DNA of 64,000 nucleotides from Siccirubricoccus deserti (GTDB lineage Bacteria; Pseudomonadota; Alphaproteobacteria; Acetobacterales; Acetobacteraceae): the NCBI RefSeq assembly GCF_014283215.1, contig NZ_JACOMF010000017.1:51288-115287 (forward strand). Direction: 5' to 3'. Under the pieces are notes generated by a model, which worked only from the letters and a program-made list of their open reading frames with translations, was not told the origin of the DNA and made no database searches. The position numbers and the translations under genes were made by a program. Below are positions 1-8,575 of this stretch, one piece after another; position 1 is the first letter of the stretch; the number at the start of each line of letters is the position of its first letter.

Positions 1-1
1 G

Positions 2-856
2 CGCGCCCTGCCGAAGCTGAAGGTCGCCGCCGACTGGCGGGCGCCGGTATCGCGCAATCTCTACGAGGCCCGCTGGATGCGCCGCGCCGCCGCCGCGGCG
101 CCCGGGGCCGTGCCGGCTTTGCTCGGCCAGGACGAGGCGACCGGGGCGCTGGCGATGGAATGGCTGCCGCCGGCCAAGAACGCGCTGTGGAAATCCCGCC
201 TGCGCGATGGCCACGCCGACCCCGGCTTCGCCGCCGAGGTGGCGCGGCGGCTGGCGCGCATCCATGCCGCGACCGCCGCCGATCCCACGGTCGCCGCGGA
301 ATTCCCGACCGATGCCATCTTCCACGCCATCCGGCTGGAGCCCTATCTGCTGGCCGCCGCCCGCGCCCACCCCGATCGCGCCGCGGCGCTGGAGGCGCTG
401 GTGGCGACCACCGCCGGCACGAAGCGGGCGCTGGTCCATGGCGACGTCAGCCCGAAGAACATCCTGGACGGTCCAGGCGGGCCGGTGTTCCTCGACGCCG
501 AATGCGCCTGGTGGGGCGACCCGGCCTTCGACCTGGCCTTCTGCCTCAACCATCTGCTGCTGAAATGCCTCTGGACGCCGGCCGTCCGCGCCGGCTTCCT
601 GGCCTGCTTCGACGCCCTCGCCAGCACCTACCTGGCTGGAGTGGATTGGGAGCCGGCGGCGGCGATCGAGGCCCGCACCGCGCATCTGCTGCCCGGGCTG
701 TTCCTCGCCCGGGTCGACGGCAAGAGCCCGGTCGAGTACCTGACCGCGGAGAGGGACAAGGACCGGGTGCGGCGGGTGGCGCGGGCGCTGCTGGCGGCGC
801 CGGTCGAGCGGCTCGGCGCCGTCCGGGCCGCCTGGGGGGAGGAGTTGGAGCGATGA
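2..856 (+). CDS. APH-family phosphotransferase (5' end outside window)
   Basis: Small-molecule kinase of the aminoglycoside phosphotransferase/choline kinase fold; the substrate is unknown. The reading frame is open from base 2 with no start, and its first residues (RALPKLKVAADW) read like the end of a kinase N-lobe, so the true start lies upstream. The catalytic loop HGDVSPKNIL and the following LDAECAWWGDPAFDLA (the DFG-like metal-binding segment) are intact. Its stop overlaps the ATG of the enolase-like gene (ATGA at 853-856), so the two are translationally coupled. With the downstream dehydrogenase and lactonase this suggests phosphorylation of a sugar acid rather than drug resistance (inference). 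Confidence 0.85.
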   Translation, partial: RALPKLKVAADWRAPVSRNLYEARWMRRAAAAAPGAVPALLGQDEATGALAMEWLPPAKNALWKSRLRDGHADPGFAAEVARRLARIHAATAADPTVAAEFPTDAIFHAIRLEPYLLAAARAHPDRAAALEALVATTAGTKRALVHGDVSPKNILDGPGGPVFLDAECAWWGDPAFDLAFCLNHLLLKCLWTPAVRAGFLACFDALASTYLAGVDWEPAAAIEARTAHLLPGLFLARVDGKSPVEYLTAERDKDRVRRVARALLAAPVERLGAVRAAWGEELER

Positions 857-2142
857 GCACAACCGCGATCGCCTCGATGCGGGGCCGCCGGGTCTGGGAC
901 AGCCGCGGCCGGCCGACGGTGGAGGCCGAGATGGTGCTCGCCGGCGGCGCCATGGGCAGGGCCATCGCTCCGGCCGGCGCCTCCACCGGCTCCGGCGAGG
1001 CACTCGATCTGCGGGACGGCGGCGCGGCCTTCGGTGGCTATGACGTGACCCGCGCGGTGGCGGCGGTGAATGAGGTGCTGGCGCCGGCGCTGCGCGGCAT
1101 GGATGCGGCCGATCAGACGGGGTTGGATGCGCGGCTGATCGCGCTGGACGGCACGCCGGACAAGTCGCGCCTCGGCGCCAATGCCCTGCTGAGCGTCTCC
1201 ATGGCCGCCGCCCATGCCGCGGCGGCGGCGGCCGGCCAGCCGCTCTACCGCCATCTCGGCGGCGAGGCGGCGACCCTGATGCCGCTGCCGCAGATACAGA
1301 TCTTCGGCGGCGGCGCGCATGCGGGCCGGCGGGTCGATGTGCAGGATTTCCTGGTGATGTGCCCCGCCGCCGGCAGCTTCGCCGAGGCGCTGGACTGGAC
1401 CGCCGAGGTCTACCGTGCCGCCGGGGCGCTGATGAAGCAGGCCGGCGGCTTGCAGGGCGTGGCCGACGAGGGCGGCTGGTGGCCGGCCTTCTCGGCCAAT
1501 GAACAGGCGCTGGAGATGCTGGTGCGGGCGATCGAGCAGGCGGGCTTCGCGCCGGGCCGGCAGGTGGCCATCGCCCTCGACATCGCGGCTTCGGAATTCG
1601 GCCGAGGCGGCCGGTACAAGCTTGGGCTGGAGGGTCGCACGCTGGACACCGGCGGGATGATCGACCTGCTGACCGGCTGGATCGACGCCTATCCCATCGC
1701 CTCCATCGAGGATCCGCTGGCCGAGGATGATGCCGAAGGCTTCGCCGCCTTCACCCGCGCCGTCGGCGACCGGGTGCAGGTGGTGGGCGATGATTTCCTG
1801 GTGACCGACGCCGCGCGGCTTCGCGCCGCCGCCGCCGCCGGCGCCGCCAACACCGTGCTGATCAAGCCCAATCAGCGCGGCACCTTGAGCGAGACCCGCG
1901 CCGCCTGGGATGCAGCGCGGGAACTCGGCTATGCCGGCATCGTCTCCGCCCGCTCCGGTGAGACGGAGGATGTCACCATCGTCGATCTCGCCATCGGCTG
2001 GGGCGTCGGCCAGCTCAAGGTCGGCTCCTTCGCGCGCTCCGAGCGCATGGCGAAGTGGAACGCGGCGCTGCGGATCGAGGAGGCGCTAGGCGCGCGGTCG
2101 CGCTTCGCCGGCGGCACCCGCCTCGGGCGGTCCCGCCGGTGA
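853..2142 (+). CDS. Enolase-superfamily protein, enolase-like paralogue with altered active site
   Basis: 429 aa, the size of enolase, with the whole fold recognisable: ASTG loop (about 43-46), GGAHAG (about 154), DEGG (about 205), LDIAASEF, SIEDP, VVGDDF, LIKPNQ (K338) and LKVG (K389). The metal ligands and both lysines of enolase are present. Two catalytic positions differ by eye alignment with yeast enolase: SHRSGET is SARSGET, so His373 is Ala366, and the Glu of QEF is Asp165. A housekeeping 2-phosphoglycerate dehydratase would be expected to keep these, so a paralogue acting on another 2-phospho acid is more likely (inference). It overlaps its neighbours on both sides (ATGA upstream, GTGA downstream), within an operon. 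Confidence 0.85.
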   Translation: MSTTAIASMRGRRVWDSRGRPTVEAEMVLAGGAMGRAIAPAGASTGSGEALDLRDGGAAFGGYDVTRAVAAVNEVLAPALRGMDAADQTGLDARLIALDGTPDKSRLGANALLSVSMAAAHAAAAAAGQPLYRHLGGEAATLMPLPQIQIFGGGAHAGRRVDVQDFLVMCPAAGSFAEALDWTAEVYRAAGALMKQAGGLQGVADEGGWWPAFSANEQALEMLVRAIEQAGFAPGRQVAIALDIAASEFGRGGRYKLGLEGRTLDTGGMIDLLTGWIDAYPIASIEDPLAEDDAEGFAAFTRAVGDRVQVVGDDFLVTDAARLRAAAAAGAANTVLIKPNQRGTLSETRAAWDAARELGYAGIVSARSGETEDVTIVDLAIGWGVGQLKVGSFARSERMAKWNAALRIEEALGARSRFAGGTRLGRSRR

Positions 2143-3077
2143 AGGTGGTATTCCACTACGCCGCCGGGCCGGCGCTCGCCGCCCGGCTGGCGGCGCTCGA
2201 GGGGCTGGAGGTGAGCGTCTGCCCGGAAGCGGAGGAGGCGCGCTTCGCGGCGCTGATGCAGGAGGCCGAGGTGCTGTGGCATGTGCTGCAGCCGGCGACC
2301 GCGGCGGTGATCGCGGCGGCGCCGAAGCTCAGGCTGATCCAGAAGATCGGTGTCGGGGTGAACACCATCGACCTCGACGCGGCGCGGGCGCGCGGCATCG
2401 CGGTGTGCAACCTGCCCGGCACCAATGCGCGGGCGGTGGCGGAGCTGACCCTGCTGCTGATGCTCGGCGCGCTGCGCCAGGCGAGCCGCTTCGACGTCGC
2501 GGTGCGGGCGGGGCGCGGCTGGTCGCTGGACCCGGCGGTGCAGGACAGCCTCGGCGAGCTGGGCGGACGGGTGGTCGGGCTGGTCGGCTACGGCGCGGTG
2601 CCGCGGGCCCTGGCGCCGGCACTGGCCGCGCTCGGCGCCCGCATCCGCTACACCAGCCGCGCGCCGAAGCCGGACGCGCCGGGCGAATGGCGGCCGCTGG
2701 AGGCGCTGCTGGCGGAGTCCGACGTCGTCTCGCTGCATCTGCCGCTGACGGCGGAGACGGAGCGGATGATCGATGCCGCCGCGCTGGCGCGGATGAAGCC
2801 CGGCGCGGTGCTGGTGAACACCGCGCGCGGCGGGCTGGTGGACCAGGCGGCGCTGGTGGCGGCGCTGCGCAGCAACCGGCTGGCCGCCGCCGGGCTGGAC
2901 GTCTTCGCCGCCGAGCCGATCGATCCGGCCGACCCGCTGCTCGCCCTGCCGAATGTGGTGCTGACGCCGCATGTCGGCTGGCTGACGGATGGCACCTTCG
3001 ACCGCAGCCTGGCGCTGGCGGCGGAGAATTGCCGGCGCCTCGGCACGGGACAGCCGCTGCTGCACCGGGTGGCCTGA
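2139..3077 (+). CDS. D-2-hydroxyacid dehydrogenase (NAD(P)-dependent)
   Basis: 312 aa cytosolic Rossmann-fold oxidoreductase of the D-isomer 2-hydroxyacid dehydrogenase family. The start is GTG at 2139, overlapping the enolase-like stop (GTGA). The nucleotide-binding turn is GLVGYGAVPRALA. The catalytic triad is visible: Arg230 in NTARGGLVD, Glu259 in GLDVFAAEP and His278 in TPHVGW. It would reduce a 2-keto acid or oxidise a D-2-hydroxy acid. In this cassette it may act on the keto acid made by the enolase-like enzyme, but the substrate cannot be read from sequence. Confidence 0.9.
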   Translation: MKVVFHYAAGPALAARLAALEGLEVSVCPEAEEARFAALMQEAEVLWHVLQPATAAVIAAAPKLRLIQKIGVGVNTIDLDAARARGIAVCNLPGTNARAVAELTLLLMLGALRQASRFDVAVRAGRGWSLDPAVQDSLGELGGRVVGLVGYGAVPRALAPALAALGARIRYTSRAPKPDAPGEWRPLEALLAESDVVSLHLPLTAETERMIDAAALARMKPGAVLVNTARGGLVDQAALVAALRSNRLAAAGLDVFAAEPIDPADPLLALPNVVLTPHVGWLTDGTFDRSLALAAENCRRLGTGQPLLHRVA

Positions 3078-3193
3078 GCATCGAGGGCTGCGCTGCGTCA
3101 CCGCCGCGCGGGTTTGCAGCCGGGCGCGTCGCGGTGTCCAATCGCGCGCGCGCCGTGGCGGCGAAGCCGCGGCACAAGGGAAGGAGACGCAGC

Positions 3194-4198
3194 ATGCCTC
3201 GGGGAATCACGGGAATGGAACGCGCGGATGCGCCGCGCGCCGCGGAAGGTGGCAGAAGCTCGCGCTGGGACCGCAGCGCGCCGATCCGCTACCCGGATCC
3301 GGACATCGTCGTGCTCGATCCGCGCTTCGAGGCGATGATGCTGGGCCATGCGGCAATCGAGCGCATCGCCACCGGCTTCCGCTTCACCGAGGGGCCGGCC
3401 TATTACGGCGATGGCCAGTATCTGCTGTTCTCCGACATCCCGAATGACGCGCTGCTGCGCTGGTGCGAGGTCACCGGCACCGTCGCCACCCTGCGCCGCC
3501 CGGCGGGCAACCCCGACGGCAATACGCGGGACCGCCAGGGCAGGCTGCTGAGCTGCGAACTCGGCAGCCGCACCCTCACCCGCACCGAGCATGACGGCAC
3601 CGTCACCGTGCTCGCCTCGCATTTCGAGGGCACCAGGCTGACCGGGCCGAACGACGTGGTGGTGAAATCCGACGGCTCGATCTGGTTCAGCGACAATGGC
3701 GCCGGCATCCGCGGCAACTACCTGGGCGACAAGGCGCCGGCGGAGCTGCCCTTCCGGGTCTACCGGCTGGACCCCGAGAGCGGCGGGATGACCATCGCGG
3801 TGGGCGACATGAAGCGGCCCAACGGCTTGTGCTTCTCGCCCGATGAGAAGCGGCTCTATGTCGTCGACACGCCGAGCGGCACCAAGACCACCTGGGTCTA
3901 CGACATCGTCGACGGCCGCGCGGTGAACGGAAGGCAGTTCTTCGATGGCACCCCGGGCTTCGCCGATGGCATCCGCTGCGACACCGAGGGCAATGTCTGG
4001 GCCGCCTTCTCCGGCGGCGAGGGCCAGGATGGCGTGGCGGTCTTCGCCCCGGACGGCACGCTGATCGGCCGCATCCTGCTGCCGGAGCGCTGCGCCAACC
4101 TCTGCTTCGGCGGCCGCAAGCGGAACCGCCTGTTTATGACCGCCAGCCAGTCGGTCTACGCGCTCTACGTCGAGGCGCAGGGCAATCCGGGCGGCTGA
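3194..4198 (+). CDS. SMP-30/gluconolactonase/LRE family protein
   Basis: 334 aa six-bladed beta-propeller lactonase. The family hydrolyses sugar lactones with a single divalent metal; the ligands appear to be Glu66 (TEGPAYY), Asn153 (GPNDVV) and Asp258 (FADGIRCD). The start at 3194 is chosen because AAGGAGA sits at 3181-3187, 7 bases upstream. No signal peptide is evident. It lies 116 bases downstream of the dehydrogenase on the same strand and probably supplies the free acid used by the kinase, enolase-like protein and dehydrogenase (inference). Confidence 0.9.
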   Translation: MPRGITGMERADAPRAAEGGRSSRWDRSAPIRYPDPDIVVLDPRFEAMMLGHAAIERIATGFRFTEGPAYYGDGQYLLFSDIPNDALLRWCEVTGTVATLRRPAGNPDGNTRDRQGRLLSCELGSRTLTRTEHDGTVTVLASHFEGTRLTGPNDVVVKSDGSIWFSDNGAGIRGNYLGDKAPAELPFRVYRLDPESGGMTIAVGDMKRPNGLCFSPDEKRLYVVDTPSGTKTTWVYDIVDGRAVNGRQFFDGTPGFADGIRCDTEGNVWAAFSGGEGQDGVAVFAPDGTLIGRILLPERCANLCFGGRKRNRLFMTASQSVYALYVEAQGNPGG

Positions 4199-4240
4199 AC
4201 CGCGTTGGTCCGGGCGTAGGGCCCCAAGCCCCTCCGGCAC

Positions 4241-4273
4241 CCCGTCATGGCGGGCTTGAGCCGGCCATGACGG
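4241..4273. repeat. Dispersed CGTCAT/GGCTTGA palindromic repeat, copy 1
   Basis: The sequence reads CCCGTCATGGCGGGCTTGAG and continues to CCATGACGG, giving 9-base arms (CCGTCATGG/CCATGACGG) around a short loop. Related copies lie at 22574-22606 and 32699-32731. All are in gaps between genes. Here it separates the lactonase from the convergent GGDEF-EAL gene and could serve as a bidirectional transcription stop, although it has no U-tract. Confidence 0.7.
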
Positions 4274-4311
4274 TTTCCACGCAGGCTCTTTCCCGCCTGC
4301 GTGAAGCCGCC

Positions 4312-6792
4312 CTAACCGGCGATGGCCCTGGCCTCGGCGGCGGCGCCATTCAGCTTCTGCAGCAGCGCGGGCACCTCCTCGGCCGGGCAGGGGCGGCTGA
4401 ACAAATAGCCCTGCAGATCGGTGCAGCCGAGGGCGACCAGTGCCGCATGCTGCGCCTCGGTCTCCACCCCTTCGGCCGTGGTCGACATGCCAAGCGCCAT
4501 GCAGAGCTCGGTCACCGCGCGCACGATGGCCGTGCTTGCCGCGGTCCGGCCGAGGCTGGAGACGAAGCTCTTGTCGATCTTCACCTTGTCGAAGGGGAAG
4601 CGCTGCAGGTAGCTCAGCGACGAGTAGCCGGTGCCGAAATCATCCAGCGCGATGGAGACGCCGAGCTGCTTCAGCCGGTGCAGCGTCGCCAGGGTCGATT
4701 CGGTGTCGCGCATCAGCACCGATTCGGTGATCTCCAACTCCAGCCGCGATGCCTCGAGACCTGAGGCCTGCAACGCCGAGGTGACGACCGCGACCAGCCG
4801 CGCGCTGGTGAATTGGACGGGGGAAAGGTTGACCGAGACCTTCTCCTGCCCCGGCCAGCCGGCCGCTGCGGCGCAGGCCTGTTCGAGCACCCATTCACCC
4901 AGCGGCACGATGAGGCCGATCTCCTCGACCAGCGGGATGACGCGGTCGGGCGCGACCAGCCCGCTCTCGGGGTGGCGCCAGCGCAGCAGCGCTTCCAGGG
5001 TGCCTACCTTCCGCGTCCGGACGTTGACCTGGGGCTGGTAGAACAGCTCGAACTCCCTGGCGTCGAGCGCGCGGCGCAGGTCGAGTCGCAGGGTCCGCCG
5101 GATCTGCGCATGCAGGTTCATCTCGGGTTCGAAGAAGCAGTGGCAGCCCCGTCCGTTGGCCTTGGCGCGGTACAGCGCCATGTCGGCGTTCTGCAGCAGC
5201 TGGTCGGGGTTGACCATGTCGCCGGCGACGGCGGCGATGCCGATGCTGGCGCCGACGATGACATGGTGCCCGTCGAGATCGAAGGGCGCGCCCAGGGTCT
5301 CGACCAGGCGCTGGGCCAGGATGGCGGCGTCGCGCGGCTGGCGGATGCCGGTCTGCACGATGGCGAATTCATCGCCGCCGAGCCGGGCGATGGTGTCCGC
5401 CTCGCGTACCTCCGCCTTGATGCGTCTGGCGACCTCCTGCAACAGCAGGTCGCCGACCGCGCGGCCCAGCGTATCGTTGATGGCCTTGAAATGGTCGAGG
5501 TCGAGGCAGAGCACCGCACAGGCCTTGTCGGGCTGCTCATGCGCCAGCGCGGCATCGAGGCGTTTCCGCAGCAGGACCCGGTTGGCCAGGCCGGTGAGCG
5601 GGTCGTGATGCGCCAGGTAGGTGAGCTGCGCCTCGCTGCGGCGCTGCTCCTCGATCAGGCGCAGGTTGGCGCGCGCCTGCTCCAGCATCTCGTGGTTGCG
5701 CAGGTGGCGGATGCCGAGCACGATCGCGCCGATGCTGACGGCCAGCAGCAGCAGGATGCCGCCGATGGCGTAGGCCGCCTGCCGCCGCCACAGGCTGAGC
5801 ACCTCGTCGATGGTGCGGGTCACCGTCACCACCACCGGGTAATCCGCCATCGCCCGCGCGGCGATCACCCGTGCCCTGCCGTCCAGCCACCCCGCCGCCT
5901 GCGCCGTGCCGCTGTACCGATGCGACAGGATGTCCCGGAAGGTCGGCACCATGCGCGGGCGGACCTGCCCGATCGCTTCGACGGCCGGCGGATGCCGGGC
6001 CATGAGGATGCCGTCGTGCCGCCAGAGCGAGATGGAACTCTCCCGGCCGATGGTGATCCGGCCGAGGAAATTCTCAAGCTGTGCCAGGCTGAGGCCAACC
6101 CCGACGATCCCGAGGAAGCTGCCGTCGGCCCCCTTCAGCCGCCGCGTGAGATAGATGTTCCAGGTGCCGGTCTGGAAATTCTGGGCCGGCGGCGCGAGGT
6201 AGCTTTCCAGCTCCGGATTGTCGCGCAGCACCTTGAAGTGCGGCCGGTCGGCGATCGAGAAGATCGGCTGCGGCCAGGCACGGGTGGAGGCGATGGTCAG
6301 GCCGTCGGCGTTGGTGAGGAACACCGCCTCGACCTGCGGCAGCGCCAGGATCCGGGTACGGAGATCACGGTTCACCGCAAAGGTGGAAAGCCGCTCGTTG
6401 AACTGCTCGGTGCCCTGGATGTGCATGGCGTCGATCATCTCGACCAGCCCGTCCTGCAGCAGCTCGACCGAGCGGAAGCTGTTCTCGGTATGCTGCGCCA
6501 GCACCAGCGCCAGGTTGGTCAGCTCGCGTTCCGCATCGGCGATGGTGCGCTGGCGCAGATGCGTCAGCAGCACACCGGCGGCGAGGGCGGCGGCGACGCT
6601 CCCTCCGCTCGCGGCCAGCACCAGCCAGCGCGCCCCGCGCGGGCGCCAGGCCTCCCGCAGGTATCCCACCGGTGCGGACCACCATGTCCCGCGCGAAGGG
6701 GCTGCTGAGGAAACCGTTCCGGTTTCCTCTCCGGGCCGCCGCGCGAGCGAATCGCGCATCCGCCGAAGTACTTCACCGAAGGGATTCGGCAT
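4312..6792 (-). CDS. Membrane bifunctional GGDEF-EAL cyclic-di-GMP protein
   Basis: About 826 aa from the ATG at 6792; a TTG at 6831 would add 13 residues, and neither has a strong Shine-Dalgarno. Order: an N-terminal membrane segment, an extracytoplasmic PDC/dCache-like sensor of about 270 residues, a second membrane segment (AYAIGGILLLLAVSIGAIVL), GGDEF domain with intact GGDEF at 472-476, and EAL domain with EALLR at 600 plus DDFGTGYS and AEGVET. Both the cyclase and phosphodiesterase signatures look competent, so the net direction is unclear. It is the last gene before the Tad pilus locus, divergently oriented, and could link an external signal to attachment through c-di-GMP (inference). 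Confidence 0.93.
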   Translation of the reverse strand: MPNPFGEVLRRMRDSLARRPGEETGTVSSAAPSRGTWWSAPVGYLREAWRPRGARWLVLAASGGSVAAALAAGVLLTHLRQRTIADAERELTNLALVLAQHTENSFRSVELLQDGLVEMIDAMHIQGTEQFNERLSTFAVNRDLRTRILALPQVEAVFLTNADGLTIASTRAWPQPIFSIADRPHFKVLRDNPELESYLAPPAQNFQTGTWNIYLTRRLKGADGSFLGIVGVGLSLAQLENFLGRITIGRESSISLWRHDGILMARHPPAVEAIGQVRPRMVPTFRDILSHRYSGTAQAAGWLDGRARVIAARAMADYPVVVTVTRTIDEVLSLWRRQAAYAIGGILLLLAVSIGAIVLGIRHLRNHEMLEQARANLRLIEEQRRSEAQLTYLAHHDPLTGLANRVLLRKRLDAALAHEQPDKACAVLCLDLDHFKAINDTLGRAVGDLLLQEVARRIKAEVREADTIARLGGDEFAIVQTGIRQPRDAAILAQRLVETLGAPFDLDGHHVIVGASIGIAAVAGDMVNPDQLLQNADMALYRAKANGRGCHCFFEPEMNLHAQIRRTLRLDLRRALDAREFELFYQPQVNVRTRKVGTLEALLRWRHPESGLVAPDRVIPLVEEIGLIVPLGEWVLEQACAAAAGWPGQEKVSVNLSPVQFTSARLVAVVTSALQASGLEASRLELEITESVLMRDTESTLATLHRLKQLGVSIALDDFGTGYSSLSYLQRFPFDKVKIDKSFVSSLGRTAASTAIVRAVTELCMALGMSTTAEGVETEAQHAALVALGCTDLQGYLFSRPCPAEEVPALLQKLNGAAAEARAIAG

Positions 6793-6963
6793 GGACCAGC
6801 GCTTTATTTTCCCAGAAGGAATGACCCGCAAGAATGCTCATCCGGGCAGCATGTCGCAACCGATAGTTGCTCAGGCGCTCTTTCAGATTATGTCCTGGTA
6901 ACCTATGGGCTGTTGCCCGAGAGTTTACGAATCCAAGGCCGGACAGCTTCAAAGGGGCAGCCA

Positions 6964-7173
6964 ATGGCGCCCATCGCCAGCACCAGCCTCACGCAATCGT
7001 GCATGACGTGGCTCGCCATCCGAGCCCGGCAACGGCGGCGGCGCTGTGTCGGCCTCTCCCTATTCACGGCAACGGCCTGGCCAGCCGCGCAGGCTGATCG
7101 CATTCAGGACGGTTACATCCGTGGGTTGATGCAGATCGGCCCTTGCCGGGCACTCGGGTGTTCTGCCGTGTAA
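6964..7173 (+). CDS. Possible small secreted peptide, 69 aa
   Basis: ATG preceded by an AAGGGG-like Shine-Dalgarno about 7 bases upstream. The predicted peptide has a basic run (RARQRRRR) followed by CVGLSLFTATAWPAAQA, which resembles a signal peptide with an AxA cleavage site, leaving a tail of about 25 residues with two cysteines. No family is recognised. A chance reading frame in a GC-rich intergenic region is equally possible. If real, it precedes the TadG-like gene on the same strand. Confidence 0.25.
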   Translation: MAPIASTSLTQSCMTWLAIRARQRRRRCVGLSLFTATAWPAAQADRIQDGYIRGLMQIGPCRALGCSAV

Positions 7174-7183
7174 AGAAACCTCC

Positions 7184-7212
7184 GATTGCAAAGTGCTTTG
7201 GAATCTGCAATC
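7184..7212. promoter_or_regulatory. Nested inverted repeat upstream of the Tad locus
   Basis: GATTGCA at 7184-7190 is matched by TGCAATC at 7206-7212. Nested at its left side is a 12-base near-palindrome, CAAAGTGCTTTG (7189-7200). It ends 8 bases before the chosen GTG start at 7221. It may be a regulator-binding site or an RNA hairpin over the start region. The structure is direct observation; the role is inference. Confidence 0.4.
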
Positions 7213-7220
7213 GCTTAGGC

Positions 7221-8570
7221 GTGAACCTGCTTCCTTCACGCGAAAACCGGCGGACGCCATGCCCGCGGCACCGGCCGTCCTTCGGGTCGCGGACATGGCG
7301 ATGGCCGGGCACCGCTGCCTGCCTGCGTGACCGTCGCGGCTTGGTCGCGGCGATGTTCGCCGTCATTGCCACCGTCCTGGTCTGCTCGGCGGCGTTGGCG
7401 ACCGAGGGCGGCCTGCTCTACCTGACCCGGCGCAACGCGCAGAGCGGCGCCGATGCGGCGGCGATCGCCGCGGCCTCCGCCTACCAGTACCGCGGTCGGG
7501 AAGCGGCGCTGGCCGCGGCCACTGAAGTGGCGCGGCGCAACGGCTTCACCGACGGGGTGACGGTCAACAATCCGCCCAGCGCGGGGGTCGCCGCCGGCAA
7601 TGACTTCGCCTTCGAGGTGCAGATCAGCAAATCGATCCCCCTCCCGCTCAGCAGCCTGATGACGCGGCGGACCACAACGGTTGTTGCCTCGCGCGCGGTA
7701 GCGCTGCTCTTCGGTCGGGTGCCGGCCTGCGTGGTGGCGCTTACCGGCAGCGTCACGATCAAGAATGGTGGCAGCTTCGAGGCCCCGGGTTGCGCGGTCG
7801 CGTCCAACGCGCCGGGCGCTTCGGTGAACATTGGATCGCTTTCCTCGGTGACGACGCCGATGGTCACCGCCATGGGCACCTGCAACGGATGCACCGACAA
7901 GCGTTACAGCATCGGCGAAATACGCGAACACGCACCGCCGGTGAGCAACCCCTATGCCTACCTCGACAACATGGCGCGCCCCACCGTCAGCGGCGCCAGT
8001 TGCCTCACCGCACCGCCAGACACAAAAGTCCCGATCGCGCCCACCGGGCCCAATCGCGCCTATTGCAGCTCGGTCACCCTCTCCATCGGAGATGGCATGA
8101 CCTTATCGCCGGGCATCTACGTGTTCCAGAACGGGTCCCTGACGATCGGCAACGGTTCGGGCTTCAACTGCGCCGGCTGCACCTTCGTCTTCACCGGCAC
8201 CTCGCCAGGCTCGCTCAGCATCAGCAGCACCTCCAAAGTGACCATGTCCGCCCCTACCAGCGCCACCGATCCGGACTACGCTGGCGTGCTGTTCTATCGC
8301 GTCCCCTCCGCAACCCCGAGCGGCTCCAGCGACGACCCGACGCTGCACCTGCATAGCGTGGCGACCTTCGATCTGCGCGGCGGCATCTATTTTCCGCGCG
8401 CCTATGCGAAGATCAACAGCCTTAGCTCCACCGCCACCACCGGCTGCCTGGCCCTGGTCGCCGGCACGGTGGAGATCAGCAGCGTTGCCAAGTACCGCTT
8501 CGATGTCTCCGATTGCCCCAATTACAGCACTGCCGTGCCGACCACCCGGGCCGCGCGGCTGGTGGAGTAG
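7221..8570 (+). CDS. tadG: TadG-like pilus assembly protein with beta-helical C-terminus
   Basis: About 449 aa from a GTG at 7221, the most plausible in-frame start because the frame has no ATG upstream of the membrane segment. After a basic stretch (CLRDRRG) comes one transmembrane helix (about 41-61), then LTRRNAQSGADAAAIAAASA, typical of TadE/TadG-like proteins (PF13400-type). The remaining residues, about 360, are Ser/Thr/Gly/Asn rich with recurring turns such as VTIKNGGSFEAPGC, LTIGNGSGFNCAGC and LSISSTSKVTMS, suggesting parallel beta-helix rungs outside the membrane. It is the first gene of the Tad locus; the TadE-like gene follows 5 bases after its stop. It probably acts as a minor pseudopilin-like or adhesive component. 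Confidence 0.8.
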   Translation: MNLLPSRENRRTPCPRHRPSFGSRTWRWPGTAACLRDRRGLVAAMFAVIATVLVCSAALATEGGLLYLTRRNAQSGADAAAIAAASAYQYRGREAALAAATEVARRNGFTDGVTVNNPPSAGVAAGNDFAFEVQISKSIPLPLSSLMTRRTTTVVASRAVALLFGRVPACVVALTGSVTIKNGGSFEAPGCAVASNAPGASVNIGSLSSVTTPMVTAMGTCNGCTDKRYSIGEIREHAPPVSNPYAYLDNMARPTVSGASCLTAPPDTKVPIAPTGPNRAYCSSVTLSIGDGMTLSPGIYVFQNGSLTIGNGSGFNCAGCTFVFTGTSPGSLSISSTSKVTMSAPTSATDPDYAGVLFYRVPSATPSGSSDDPTLHLHSVATFDLRGGIYFPRAYAKINSLSSTATTGCLALVAGTVEISSVAKYRFDVSDCPNYSTAVPTTRAARLVE

Positions 8571-8575
8571 CGGCA

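Larger units (their letters stand above)
6793..7220. other. Intergenic region between c-di-GMP gene and Tad locus
   Basis: A 428-base gap between divergent genes that must hold both promoters. It contains a possible short reading frame (6964-7173) and a nested inverted repeat (7184-7212), listed separately. The first 150 bases are richer in A+T than the flanking genes. No convincing -35/-10 pair was identified. Confidence 0.6.
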
